The notes under the pieces are model-generated. The model ran no database searches, was not told where the DNA came from, and was given only the letters and a program-made list of their open reading frames with translations. This document shows positions 1 to 12,810 of a DNA stretch of 64,000 nt, in pieces. Origin of the DNA: Seriola aureovittata (Eukaryota > Chordata > Actinopteri > Carangiformes > Carangidae); the NCBI RefSeq assembly GCF_021018895.1, contig NC_079387.1, positions 4,393,083-4,457,082 of the forward strand, read 5' to 3'. The position numbers were made by a program, and so were the translations under genes. The number at the start of each line of letters is the position of its first letter. Within the stretch, counting starts at the first letter, position 1.

Positions 1-448
1 TACCAAACTGGAAACATGGGCACCAAGGTGAGACATTTATCTACCATATTTATCTACCATCTATAAAAACGTGCTCTTAACTCTAGGGTTAACGATAACA
101 TATTGCACCATTTCTCATTGGCTTTTGACCAAACCACAAAGATGTTTCACTCATCTCTACAGTTCTTCAATTAGTGTCTGCATTTGATTACACAGGAGTG
201 ACAAATTAAAGGAAAAAGCTGAACACATGATTGAATGTAAATACTGAATGCATATGCTTCCATACAAGGAACAAGGGCTCACTGAATACTTAACTGAACA
301 CCAAATGAGGGGTTATCTTTGCTATCGAACCAAATTCCTAAAGTTCTCCCTTAGAATTCAATCAGATCTCTCTGTTCTTGTTAATTGCATAGATTGTCTT
401 TTTCTAGTATAGAAAATGCTTTTCTTTTTTTAAAAAAAAGAAAAATAT
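1..448. other. Non-coding flank, nothing recognised
   Basis: AT-rich DNA without a convincing exon, promoter or RNA gene. It lies next to the LINE fragment and may be part of the same degraded insertion or of the first intron or 5' flank of the VEGF-C gene. Confidence 0.4.
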
Positions 449-985
449 CTAGAGGCCATCAAAAGCATACTGTAACCTGGAGAAGTCCTGGTTTGCAGTA
501 GAACTGAAGATATACAAGAGGGTATCATCAGCGTAAAAAGGCACATTACAATATTTAAAACGGGGAAAAGAAATTCTACTTAGGTACAGAGTAAACAGCA
601 GGTGTTCTAGTGTTGATCCTTGTGGGACACCTTTATCATGTGGGGATTTCAAATCATCAGCAACAACAGCCCAAACCTCAAAACCAACAGAAAGTAAATT
701 ATTTAGTGAAATATTCTGATCAGCCTTGACAAGATCTACAAAGGGTGCAGCACAATGTTGCTTTTTATCAAATGAATTAACAATGTCATCCACAGCAGCA
801 GTTTCAGCAGTTACTCTACTATGAGCAGGTCTAAAGCATGACTGCTGTGGAGGGAAGAGTTTCCTCCAGAAAGACATGTGGTTTTGAGTTGACCAGTGAT
901 CCCAGAGTTTAGACAAAGCCAGTTTAGATTTAGACTGATCGTTGTTTAGGCCACAAGTGTCCCAGCCTTTGTGTAATATGTTCAT
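449..985 (-). mobile_element. LINE reverse transcriptase fragment (broken)
   Basis: A 178-residue reading frame on the minus strand carries the hallmarks of a non-LTR retrotransposon reverse transcriptase: a finger-region block FRPAHSRVTAE, a palm block VDDIVNSFDK, the motif GVPQGS, and the catalytic box FYADDT. The order and spacing match LINE polymerases of the L2/Rex/CR1-like type common in fish. No endonuclease domain and no 3' part of the polymerase is attached, and the block between the palm and GVPQGS is shortened, so this is a dead, truncated copy. Clade assignment is a guess. Confidence 0.75.
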
Positions 986-3900
986 CTGATCATCTCTAAG
1001 ATCCTTTATGTTGGTCTTTCCTTAAATTGTTTTTTTTGATAAACTTTTTAATAATGTACATTATCATTAAAAATGTGAACACAATTAACCGGCAGACTAG
1101 TAGAAGCTTTAATGCAATCAATCTGATTGTTCATTATGATCATTTAAAGTGAGTCTCATTCCAGACCCTCCTTGTAAAATCCTTATTAAACATTTCTTTT
1201 TCTAAATTACTTTCTTTAAAATAATTCCAACTGCTTCCTCCTGTATGTGATGTAATTTAATCACGACTATGAGGAAAAATTCTGTTAAACAGTGTCAGTA
1301 TCAACTTTACTGTAAATGCTCTTTATGAGTCAGCCAGGAAACCATCAAGTATCAGATCTCAAGCTCTGTTGAAGTCTGACAAATGGTTAGTTCTGTGGAA
1401 GTGTCTGGCCCCAGATGTCTTTAATAGCAGTGAGACAAGGTACTCACTCTGCCATTTATTGTTTAGTTGGTGGTCAGTCTGCTACAAGGAATTAGTTTCC
1501 TTCCTAGATTTTAAGTAATGCTTAATCCTCTTGGAATGGAGTGAATGAATGACTTACAATCACATATTTTGACTGGCCAGTTATCAATTGTTTAAAAAAA
1601 GATACATTTAAAGAAAATAGTGTGTTTTGTATGCAACAATAGCTTTGGACATAAGATGCAGGAAGACAGACCGAGGGACAAATGCATGGGTGTGTGCATA
1701 TACATGCCTGAGTGCCAGCAGTATCTAATGACGGACACACCCCAGTGCACTGGACAAATGACTGGCCTGTCATGACCTCATAGTCCCACAGCGATGACCT
1801 CATGTCATGTGACCACTTAACAACACAAAGGAGAACGAGGGGAACCGAAAGAAAAAGAGGAAATCTGGGAAGACTTTGAAAGAAAGAGAGAGAAGATTCC
1901 ATCCTCCAGTGTGTAATTACAATTCTGCATTAATATTATGTGGAGATTCCCCAATTTAGCGCTGTGATATTGCTTATTGCTAGATATCTGCTTGAAAAAC
2001 TAATACCAGTAATGGTTTAATTTTAAGCCACATGCTTCAATAAGAGGGAGAACCCTTCTAATGACAAACAGTCAATTGTAAGTGTGAAGCTGTGACTTGA
2101 ATCATAACTGATGAAAAACCAATAATCAGTACTTTTCATTTCCCACTAAGAAACCACAAAGACGTCAACCGTGTATTCACAGTTTTGCTGAAACAGATCA
2201 ACAGTATGTTTAGAAACGCATTCAGCTGATTTTTAACCAGAAAGGGTTACATCACCTGAAAGCCAAAAAGAAAGATCAGGATAATGAAAAATGTCTCCAA
2301 CGTGCCAATATTTTTTAACCAGCTCTTAGGGATGGCAAAGTCGGCTGGTCAAGCGCTTTGGTCCAGACTTAACTATCTCAACGGATCTTAGAGGGATCGT
2401 CATTAAATGGTGTACAATCATTCAGTGTTGACTTTACTGATCCCCTGACTTTTCCTCTGGCACCACCGTGAGGTTGACTTTTGTGGTTTTAGGTCATTTA
2501 TGTCAACAACTACTGGATGGATCCCCATGAAATTTGCTTCAGACATTCATGTCCACCTCAGCCTCAGCTGCACTTAGTCTTTAGTGCTAATTATCACACG
2601 TTAACATGTTAAACAAAAAGAATTTCTTGTTTGATGTCTCAGGCGAGCGTAAGAAAACGACAGCTGTGAGACACAAATAGAAAAGGGGAGGTCAGAAATG
2701 TCAGAAATATGTATGAGACAAATGAGTTGGATTGAAAGACGCAGGAAGGGAGGGGAGGCAGGGAGAGAGGTAGAGAGAAAGATAAACGGCGAGACTGATA
2801 ACGCTACAAAAATCTGGTTTCTGTTAAGGTAATACCAGCTGTGCCAGTGTGTTCCTTCTCAGGCTGGGAAACTCAACAATCACTCACACTCCCCGGAGGA
2901 AGAATTAATGTGTGACACTCAAAGTCTCAGCTGACATTTAGTCCCCCACACATGATACAGCAACCTCGATTAGCTTTTCTGTTACACAATTAACCTTTTA
3001 TCTATAATCTACTGTATCTGCGAGTAGTACAACAGAGTCATCCATCAGGACAGCAGAAAAATCGTTATGGGGATGACTCACCGCAGGAGTGGTTTATGGA
3101 GCGATAACCTTTTCCTCCTCATAAAGCCCTCACCACACAATAATCATAATAATGTGGGTTTCGGCTGAGCTGACAATCGCAAGTGTGTTTGGTCCGTTTA
3201 AGCAGGCCATGGGATTCATTTAAGGATTCCTGAGAAGCTCTTAAATTGGTAGCTCAAAGTTGGAAGTTCAACATAATTCAGATTCATTTATGCCAGAAAA
3301 TGACAGTGGAAGCAACCTAAAGGATGTAGAAAATACAAATGTGTGAAAATTGAAGTCCATGAGTGAACCGGGTCAGATTACAGTGTCTTGCTCAGGGGCA
3401 CTGCAGCAGCAGGGCAGGTATTTTCAAGTGTTATCACTTTGCCTTAGGTGAAGTTTTTTTAAGTGCACGGTTTAACTGCTTTAAAAGGCTCGACAATAAA
3501 GACAAAAAAAAGGAGCGAAAAGAGAGACGGAGGCAGAAAGGAAACAAGCTTTGCAGCGTCCTTGTGTATTTGAATACAACAATAAGTGTGTGTAGGTGAG
3601 GAGAGGACACACGTACCCATAATAACTAACAGTAGCCAACAGCAACATGTTACAACACATTGGTAGCTGAGGTATTCACTGTTTATCCAACTCAAAGCAG
3701 CAAAGCTGGCGCTGTAAATTTTGCAGTGTCGAATAGGCTCTCCAAAAAGCAACAACTCAGAACAGATCACCCTCGATTCTAACCCTTCAAAAAAAGCAAA
3801 AAAAAGTGTTGTTTTTAAAAATATATATATTATATTTAACAGCCACAAATTGGACAAATGGGACAGAACATGGTGACTGATGTGCCAAATCCCACTTTTC

Positions 3901-4070
3901 ATTGTCCTTGTGTCCTTGCGTCTCATTTCATTGTCCCCCTAAGTTCTTTCCCCTCTTGGAGTTGTTATCTATGAATACAAAGCTTCGTCGCACCATATGA
4001 AAAGCTAAAATTGCGTTACAGCTCACAGGATTTTGTGTTATTAAAGTTACATTTGTTCGCTGTCTCCCAG
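986..4070. other. Non-coding DNA upstream of the first visible vegfc exon
   Basis: No exon could be supported here. The short open frames have no domain and no matching splice signals. I looked for a signal-peptide exon ending in codon phase 0, which the downstream exon needs, and did not find one. The region contains a dispersed repeat (2328-2610) and a purine-rich stretch around 2740-2790. It is either the first intron of vegfc, which is very long in known orthologues, or its 5' flank. Confidence 0.5.
2328..2610. repeat. Teleost dispersed repeat copy
   Basis: The stretch contains phrases I recognise from a high-copy fish repeat: a block reading AACAACTACTGGATGGAT, then CATGAAATTTGCTTCAGACA, a GATCCCCTGACTTTTCCTCT block, and near the end CAGCCTCAGCTGCACTTAG followed by TTTAGTGCTAATTA. 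The block order is scrambled relative to the copies I remember, suggesting a degraded or rearranged element. The class is not determined and no terminal repeats are visible. Confidence 0.5.
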
Positions 4071-5586
4071 GCTCCGGTGATGTCAGATGACCAGCCCAGT
4101 TTGGAGACAGTAACGAGTGTGGATCAGCTATTACAGCTTCTGTACCCTGAGTACAGTTTGCTTCAGCAGTGCCTGAGGAAGAAATCATGGCATGCCTCCT
4201 CTTCCTCCTCGTCCCCCTCTTTTTCCACCACCTCAGCGAGCCCTCCAGCCCACTCTAACGATGAGGATCTTTGGGGTCAGCCGAGGGAGGAGGCTCTTTA
4301 CAAAATTGATGGGACTTTCGAAGGTAAAAATTGAGATGCTCTCCAAAAAACACAAAAATTCAGTTGCACGTAGTTGAATTTAGATGAAAAGCAGACAAAT
4401 GGTGTCTGAAATAACACATTTGAATTCAGATATACGGAGCAAGGCTCACAATAATCAAGAATCTGTTAAAGTTTGAATTATTTCTTTGTTGTTTATACAG
4501 TACCAGATAACTGTCACACCTCCAAGATTTTTTTATTTGATTTTTTTTTTACTTTTAAAAGCTTTTCTCTTCATCTCTCTTCATTTCTCTGTCATCAACA
4601 GTATTTTAAAAAGCAAGAGCAAAGTGCCAAAATCCTTCAAAATCAGAGCAGTGGTGATATAACAAGAGAAATCATGTTTTTATGGAATGCCAGACAGATC
4701 TCATTGCACTGGAGACAGACAAAAGTGGGTGGTAAATGCAATAAATGGAAAAAAGAAGCCTCGCTGGAAAGAGGACTGGAAAATGAAAATTAGATTAATT
4801 CTATAATTTCCCCCAATTGCCCCCAAAAACCTCTAATAACAGGTAAATTAAGACTCTTATGCTCTCTTGTGTTCAGATTGAGAGTGTAAGGCAAACTAAA
4901 TTCACTTTCTTAATCACATGTGTTTTCAGTCATCCTAGAGGAGATCCAGCGGACCTCATGCCAACCCAGAGAGGTGTTTGTTGAGGTCGCCAAAGAATAC
5001 CCAGAATCCACCACTCAATTCTACCTCCCTCGCTGTGTGGCGCTGCATCGCTGCGGCGGGTGCTGCACCAGCGAGGCCTATTACTGCACAAACACAAGTC
5101 ACTCGCTTGTAAACAAGACAGTAAGTGCTGGATTCTCTTTCCTTCTTCCTTGTTTTGTCCCCCCCCCCCCCCCCATGTCAGACACTTTTCAGCACTTAAA
5201 TTAATTAACACTCTGCTCCATGACACGACTGTGTTGGTATTTTCTGCTCTTACACCTCAAACTGCCTCAGGAACGAGGACAGAAACCAATCTTCCAGGTT
5301 ATGTAACAAGCTCATCTGTATCACATCCCGGCCCGCTGCAATGGGACACCCTTTGGCTGCAACTGGACATCAAGACCATACAACTCACACAGTCACGCAC
5401 TGTTGCGCAGTCTTGCAACACTTACATCAACTTCTACAGCAGGAACACTCATAACCAGTATTATTGTTATGAAAGCAGCAGCAGCAGCAGAAGAAGAAGA
5501 AGAAAAAAACAAAGGACATAATGAAAGATAAACAACTAAGAATTGTTGTTTTCTTACACAGTGTACAGTTTTGTACACACACACAT

Positions 5587-5625
<39 letters not shown>

Positions 5626-5876
5626 CATACAAACACACACCTCTAACCTTTTATCCCTCTTCCCACCAGTTGATGGAACTGTCCCCTCCCAGGATGGATC
5701 GCTCCGTCGTCATGGTAACCTTCGTCAACCACACTTCGTGCGAATGCCTCTCCAAGCGGCCGCTTCACTCCATCATCAGACGAGCCGCAACAGATCACCT
5801 GTGAGTGAGAGTGTAGAGTGATGCATGATTGCATTTACAAACATTTGTGAGTCAGTGTTCCTGTATGCGTTCATAA

Positions 5877-5923
<47 letters not shown>

Positions 5924-8900
5924 GTGTTCCCCTCTTGAAGTCCCCTGCGCCTCAGGGTCATTATGGGATCCGGTGAATTGTGTGTGTGTCCCAACAGATG
6001 CCCTAAACTACTCTGAGAGAGAGACAGGTAAAATTCTTCAATTTCTGCTTAACAAAATTAGTTAAGAGAGAAGAAAAGAAAATATTCTTCTGTTACACCA
6101 AATTCTGTTGATTTTTTTTCTTATTTTTGTTTGACATGTAAAACGCTGGACACTTTCAGCTCTTCATTTCAAGGGCCAAAACTCTGTCTCTACTGAGAGC
6201 GGCAAATCTCCAAGGCTGGCCCTGTTCTGAGTCCTGATCCAACACTTTAACTGATAAAAAACACTCACGAAATGCTACTGACAACTTTGGCAAATGAAAA
6301 TTAATCAACAAATCAAAACAATAACTCACAAGTATTTACAGCAAATGCAGTGTTACATCCTCAACAAAGGGTGGAGACCAAGATGTCAAACAAATAATAT
6401 ACAAGCTTTAAATGGAGCATTATGTTCCATCACAAAAAACAGGATTTACCTCATGTCTTATGGTTAAAATCCTGCCATCAGGCCATATTAGATAGTGTGA
6501 TGAACGCAGCAGGTTCAGGGTGGGTCATGTGGCACATGGAAAACAAACACAACACCAGGTAATTTCACTGAAGTGAAAAGCACAGTGTGTCACCCCCACG
6601 CCCCCTTGCAGTGTGGAGTAATACTTCAAACATGTTGAGAACCGATTGTAGCGGCCAGAAACATCATCCGTGGCGGGAATCTTGTTGGAAAAAAAATGTT
6701 GCTTTTATTTCTCTTAGTGTATTTTGTTTCCCTGTTGTCTTGTAACAACTGAACAGAAATGAAAACCTCAGACCTTAAAAGCCAGTGGGGCGGGTTTTTG
6801 TGTTGTGAGTCAGTGAGACGGACATTTTTTCAAAATCTCCACCACCACAGCCAAATGATGATGATGATGATGAATATGATGATGATGATGATGCCTTGGC
6901 GGAAAATGAAATGATATGAAACTAATTCCGCTTAAGGGAATGTTTATTCAACTGTAACATCAGAAGCCAAAGTGTCTTTGTGGCATTTTACTTGTACAAT
7001 CATGTAGTGAACCACAGTGCCGACCATCCCAACCTACTTTTTATTCATATAATAGACTGAAAATAGATGCAGATGGGAAAGAGTCTGAATGATTAGACAT
7101 ATAAACTCATTTTGGGTATACAGTATATATGATCATTTCGAACAGGCCCCACAGGAGCTTTGACCACTGACGCTGTAGCCGCTTGCCCTACTGGCATGCA
7201 TGAACTTAGACTAAGCGTCTACAGCCATGCAGCGCTAGTATGGCTAAAAAGACAAAATGAAGCCGGAACACAACAAAATAACATTGTTTACTTGCTTTCC
7301 ATGTGGCTTCCAGACTCGCTGGACTCAGCACTGCTCGCTCTCTGCGGGCCCAACAGGGTCCTGCAGGAGTCCACCTGCGAGTGCGTCTGTCGAAACGGAC
7401 TCACCGAGGACAGCTGCGATCCAGGCTGGAAACTGGACCACAACACATGTAAGGAGGGTTTCAGTTATTGAAAATGAATGAAAATATATTGTTGTTTAAA
7501 GCAGAATTAAAGGCTTAAGAGTCTGCACCACTGCCTTGGACCAGCTGGAGAGAGAGTCTTAGCATTGTACGTCTATTATATGAAAGGCATTAGGTGCTTT
7601 TCCTGAAAATGGATGCCAAGGTGCTCCTCAAAAACACCAATTTTCTGAAGCTACCTCTTGGTTTCATAAAGACCAGTTTACTGTAAATACACCGCATTTA
7701 TGAGAAAGGGGCCATCAGTCTTAAAGCAGCTGAGTAAGATCAAGACAGATAAACAGACAGTGTTGGGAAGTTTATGCAAACTATGGAACAAGTAAAGACA
7801 TGATCACCAAAAATTTTGCCCAACAGCGCTGACAGAGGCGCGCAATGCAAAAGCTGATACAGTTTTGGCTTTAATTCATAAAATTGCCTTTATGTTTTTC
7901 GGCTCCTCTCGCAGGTGAATGCCAGTGTGAAGGCCAAGGTGAGGGGAAGTGGTGCCCTGCGGGCCAGCGGTGGGACGACGACCTGTGCGGCTGTGTGTGT
8001 GCTGCGGACTGTCCCGGGAACCAGCCCCTGAACCCCGACACCTGCCTGTGTCAGTGCAGGGAGAGTCCACACTCGTGTCTGCGGCAGGGCAAGAGGTTCA
8101 ACCCCAACACCTGCAGGTAGGCCTACAAAGAAGGTTTCAAGCGTCACTGAATTTCTAAACTCTGCACTCTGACCTCCCTGTGGAGAGGGACAAGCGGAGA
8201 GAAAATGTCTCCTTTGGGGGATGAAATTATCCCAAGTATCCACACTCTGGCTCTCTGCCAACTAGACCCTTAACTTTAAGAACACCCCCACCCCACCCCC
8301 CGCTCTGAGCCAAAAAAGCCAATAAGCAATAATAAACATTTTTTTGGTTTAAAACACGACTATCTTGCTTCAGTATGAGGAAAAACATTAATCAGGTTCC
8401 TTATTATTATAGCAGCTTAAATTTGATTATGTCAAAGATGGCATTTCCTCTCTGATGGCATCAAATTATTAAGCAATCAGTCCTGTTGCTGTTTCTATGT
8501 GACCGAGCACAGCCACCTCAGCTTTTCTGCACACTGCACATAAACTGGCTGACAACAGTGTCTTTATGAAGTCAATATAGTTCTCAGGAACAGTATCCAA
8601 GTCTGGTTTCCAAGCCAGCGTCAAAACAGTTCATTGGAGTTATTGGTTCCTCTTTTCCTTATTACACAGTTGCATAAAATTCAACTCTACAGCTTGACGT
8701 AAACACACAGTTGCACAATTTTTCCAGCTGTCCTATACTGGTCAATGAACTGCATGCTTGCACTTAAATGCATGAAGGTATTCGCTACAATATGTGGCCA
8801 GCTGAGAGGCCAGAACACACTCAAGCTCCTTATTAAGAGTTTTATGGGGGCATAAAATATGTTAGGGGCAACTGAGAGGAAGTAGGTGATGTAACATGGT

Positions 8901-11268
8901 CTCCGGGGCCAAAATCTCTTGGACTGTGATGGCTGTGATCGGTACACAGCGTCTTTAAACATACCACTTGGCTATGAAGACAGAGCAGCACAGCCAACTC
9001 TCCACTGGGCTGCTAAAGGTTAAAGGAGATTTGTGATGCACCTCTGAATCTCTACAGCTCAAAAACTATGAGAAATGTCTGTGTCTGTTCATCATGAGTT
9101 ACCTGAACCAGTGGCTTGCACTGGGAGAGCTGGTCCTTTGCGCTGTGTTTAAGGTACTAGCTCGGCCTGGTTGGTCCTTGGGGTGCCATCGCAAGTCTTC
9201 ACCCTGGGAGCTCTGCAAGAGGAAGAGGAAAAGATTGAGAGCCAGAGCTTTGAGAGAAAGGCAGTTAGAGGGGGAGAAAGCGAGCGAAATCTCAATGGAC
9301 ATGTCAAACATTCCAAACTCGAAAAAGAAAAACTCACTTTCTCCATTTGATTTCGTTCACATGTTTCCATAAGGCCTTTTATGGACACAGGGCGTCCTAA
9401 ACATTCGATCATGGTCTCAGCTGCGTGTGCATGGTTTGCATGTGTGTTGCGGTTCCCACAGCCAGCATGCAAGAGATCAACCTTCCTCTGAACCCAGGGG
9501 CCTGCGGAGAGACACACAGAGAGGCTGGGTGAACTTGATGACAGTGAGCAGAGCAGCCGTGAGACAGGCGGGCAGACTCAGAGACAGATGGAGTGGCAGG
9601 GTACAAAGACAAACACATAAGCAGACGCGAGCTGACTGATTTCTAATCATGGCTTTACACGTGTGGGAAAGTTCACAGAGATACACACAAGTGACCTTTG
9701 ATGGCAGAGTTTCTAAACTTTCTCAGCTTAAGAGGGCTGAAATAAATAGCTCTTTACTCAAACTGAATGAGTTAGAGTTCCTTGGTTGTGAAGTTGCAGC
9801 CCTTGGTTTGTCACAGTTCTGTTGTCCATGTAACTGTTGGGGGTTTATTGCTGAATAAAACTAATTAAAATTCAAATACTTCACTTTTTAAAATTCCATA
9901 TTCAGTTGTCTTCATATTTAGTCTAGTTCTAAAGGAAGTGTTTACTAAGAGTAGATACACACATCTATAAATTGCACTACACAAACTAGTGTTTAGAAGA
10001 GATTAGCTGTTACTAAAGCAGGCCAAATATTTACACCCAATAATCTAGGTAATCTATGAGAGAGTAGTAGGAAGAAAAAAATAAAACACTTCATGAAATA
10101 CTATTTAATAATTATGTAAATTGATGCATTACATTTTACAGAAATAACTCAACTTACCTCAGTTTATAAAACATTGTGCCAAAAATGTCAAATGGCCAAA
10201 GTGACGCCAGCTACATTAGCATGATATATTCATAGCTACTAAATATACACGTACTGTCAGCCCTATACAGCCCATGTTTCTGAGATAGTCAGTCCAGACA
10301 TTAAATAAATGCATCACCTGAAAGCATTTGAGGTTTTTTCTGTACTGCTTTCTGCCTTTGCATGGCAGAACACTAACCGCAAGATTTCTCTATTTACAAA
10401 CAAAACAAAGTAATACATGCAATATATCATGCAGGTTGGTTTTTAATGTCTAAAGTCTTTACTACCTAAGATACTTCTTAAGTTTTAATACTGCAAACCA
10501 GTTTAGTCAATTTCTAGCTAGGTTACTAATAATTTCGGGACGGACTTTACACACAATCTTACACGGATGTGCGAGAAGCTGGTACAAACAGCACTTTGAT
10601 ACAGACAGGGCAGTGCAGGCCAATATAATTCCTTTCCATCATTCTATTCATTGTTTTGTCTATTCTTTGGTTTGACTCAACATCTGGTCACAGGAGGTGG
10701 TGCACAGAAGACCATACACCTACTGTGACTTTGAAAAGGAGAGTTCCCAGAATTTGGCCTTATTCCTCCCCTCTCTGGAGAGATACTCCCTCTTTCTCCC
10801 ACACACAGAATCTTTTGATGGGCGCACAAACAAAACTTGGATCAGCGTTTATCCAAAAGGGATGTGAAGATCTGAATTATCCATAGTATGCATGCCAAGA
10901 GAATATAATCTCCCCTGTGTCTTCTTTTTATTTCTCATCCGTTCCTCTCTCTTCCTCCCAACAACCTCACCCTTTTTTCCCCTCCACCATTCTCTCAAAA
11001 ATCTTTCTTTTTATGTCTTTCTTTTCCACTCCCTCTCTTAATCATTTCCCCTTGCTCTTGCTAATTTTCTCCCTTTACTATCTTTATTCCACTTCTCTTC
11101 CCTCTTGCTTTTTCTGGCTTTCATGACATCTTCCTCCTTCTTCTCCCTCTGTCTAGTTGTTACAGGCTGCCTTGCAGAAAACCAAGACGTGTCTGCCCAG
11201 CCGGGTTTTACTACAGCCACCAAGTCTGCCAATGCATCCCCAACTACATGAGGCCTGAGTGGAATTAA
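4071..11268 (+). CDS. vegfc: Vascular endothelial growth factor C-like
   Basis: Secreted lymphangiogenic and angiogenic growth factor of the VEGFR-3/VEGFR-2 ligand group. Visible coding exons are 4071-4323, 4930-5120, 5670-5800, 5924-6027, 7314-7448, 7915-8116 and 11157-11268; they join in frame to 375 residues plus stop. The signal-peptide exon is missing from view. The N-terminal propeptide has the VEGF-C-type block SVDQLLQLLYPEY. The VEGF homology domain shows the cystine-knot core HRCGGCC, N-glycosylation sites NTS and NHT, and C-E-C. The furin-type site HSIIRR follows. The C-terminal silk-like domain has repeated C-x10-C-x-C-x-C units (CGPN..., CDPG..., CPAG...) and ends CIPNYMRPEWN. LYPEY and the final CYRLPC block favour VEGF-C over VEGF-D. 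Oddities: Phe replaces the unpaired Cys137 of human VEGF-C, and the FAA/AHY N-terminal cleavage region is not recognisable. Confidence 0.88.
5575..5622. repeat. (CA)n microsatellite
   Basis: Dinucleotide repeat in vegfc intron between the exons at 4930-5120 and 5670-5800, about 48 bases upstream of the next exon. Confidence 0.95.
5880..5921. repeat. (TG)n microsatellite abutting a vegfc splice acceptor
   Basis: About 21 TG units run directly into TAG, the acceptor of the exon starting at 5924. There is no conventional pyrimidine tract between repeat and acceptor. Confidence 0.95.
6856..6893. repeat. (GAT)n microsatellite
   Basis: Trinucleotide GAT repeat interrupted by one AAT, inside the vegfc intron 6028-7313. 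Confidence 0.9.
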
Positions 11269-12810
11269 GCGATCACAGACAGACAGTGGAGCAGAGCAGG
11301 ACTGCAGACACCACCATATTTCCCCCGTTACCTGAGGCTTGAAACTTTTTGGCCTGAGAACAAAGGAGCAAGACGGTAGAAGTGCCGCTTCACAGGAGGG
11401 GCGGGAAGGTGCAACTACACATTGACATGTATTGGATTACAACAGACTACAAGTAGCAATTGGAGGAGTTCACTCTTGCAAAAAAAAAAGCTACAAAGGA
11501 GGATGGTAGTGCTTCGCGGTGAAACAAAAAGTCCAAAACAGCCAACCATCTGCAGTAAAACCAGAAAAAAGAAGATGAAACGAGGAGAGATATTTCACTC
11601 TCTGGGACACTGTCCGTCGGTGCCCATCTGCTGGCCTTCTTCCCCTTTGCTAATAACACGATCTTCACTGGAAACAACCAATCACACCTGGAGACCGCCT
11701 GAAAGTGCAACAGCAAGAATGGGATGGATCAATCGGACCCTGAGCAAGCATTAATCTCTGCCGCAACGTGTTTGAACAAGAACATCAACCACCAACCTGC
11801 CGCTCACGAGTGTGCGAAATGGAAAGTGGAATAAGATAATGACAGACCAGACTCCGTGTTTCTTCCTAGATAAAATAAGCTGTAGGCAACTTCACGCTTT
11901 GGCAGCACTGAGTCGTGAGATATTTGAAAGGTTGAAGGATTTGTTTCGCAGAATTCATGGGCCTTTTAATCCCTCTGTTTAGTAGAGATGCAAATGACGG
12001 TCCATTCAAAGCACCAGAGACTATTTCCAACTCTAGATTTTAATGTCGGTGAACAGATGGTGTCCCTTGTGTCTATAACGACAGGGATGGAGTGAATCTC
12101 CATCTCCAGTTTTGAAGCTGAGTTTTGTCTTTTTACATAAAAGTCTTTGCTGGTCCAATTTCCCTCATTTTTTTATGAGAGTAGAGGTTTAATGCCAGAG
12201 CCTGTTTGATTAAACACTTATTTAAACACTCCCAACAGTTATTATATCTTCCAGTTTCTACTTGTCTCGACAGCAGAGCTGCTCTGTGAAGATTTTCCTT
12301 CATACATGGTTGAATCCAGTCACAATGGATGTTAAGACTTGGATACAGTTGTAGATCTGATTTTAATTTAACTTTAGACATTCTATGTAAAATATTGTGT
12401 AAATATTTAAATCTTTTTCATATTTAAAACAGTGATATTTTGATGAGATGGAATCATGTAGTTGTAAAATACTGTATTTAATTCACTATCACAACTAAAT
12501 ATTGTTTTAAAAAGAAACTATTTACATGTCTTTGTACCCCAGTAATTTTAATTATTATGGAGAAATTGAATTATGTTTTTGTCCATTTTCCCTGCACTGC
12601 AAAAGTTGAATTTTAACACGTCATTTAGACCCATTTGTTTCAAAAAATGATGATCTTCAAATCTCCACTAAATGTTAAGATGAAGATTTATTGCAGTGTA
12701 GAAATGATTGTACTGTTTGTGATATAAATATATGTGATAAATCTGAAATTCTTTTATCATGCTATGATTAAATATTTAAGGTAGCTTTGAAGTATTGATT
12801 AAAAACCTTG
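11269..12810 (+). other. Probable vegfc 3'UTR
   Basis: Sequence after the vegfc stop codon is AT-rich and lacks coding potential. ATTAAA hexamers lie at 12767-12772 and 12798-12803, a plausible end for a 3'UTR of about 1.5 kb. No canonical AATAAA was found close to these points, so the true end is uncertain. Confidence 0.45.

Noticed and set aside
3459..3926. 155-codon minus-strand frame upstream of the vegfc exon
   Set aside because: No domain or signal, and it runs through a poly(A)-like stretch and low-complexity sequence. No splice partner was found.
5427..5994. Open frames translating (CA)n/(TG)n repeats
   Set aside because: They are products of the microsatellites in vegfc introns (runs of HTHT or CVCV) and have no domain.
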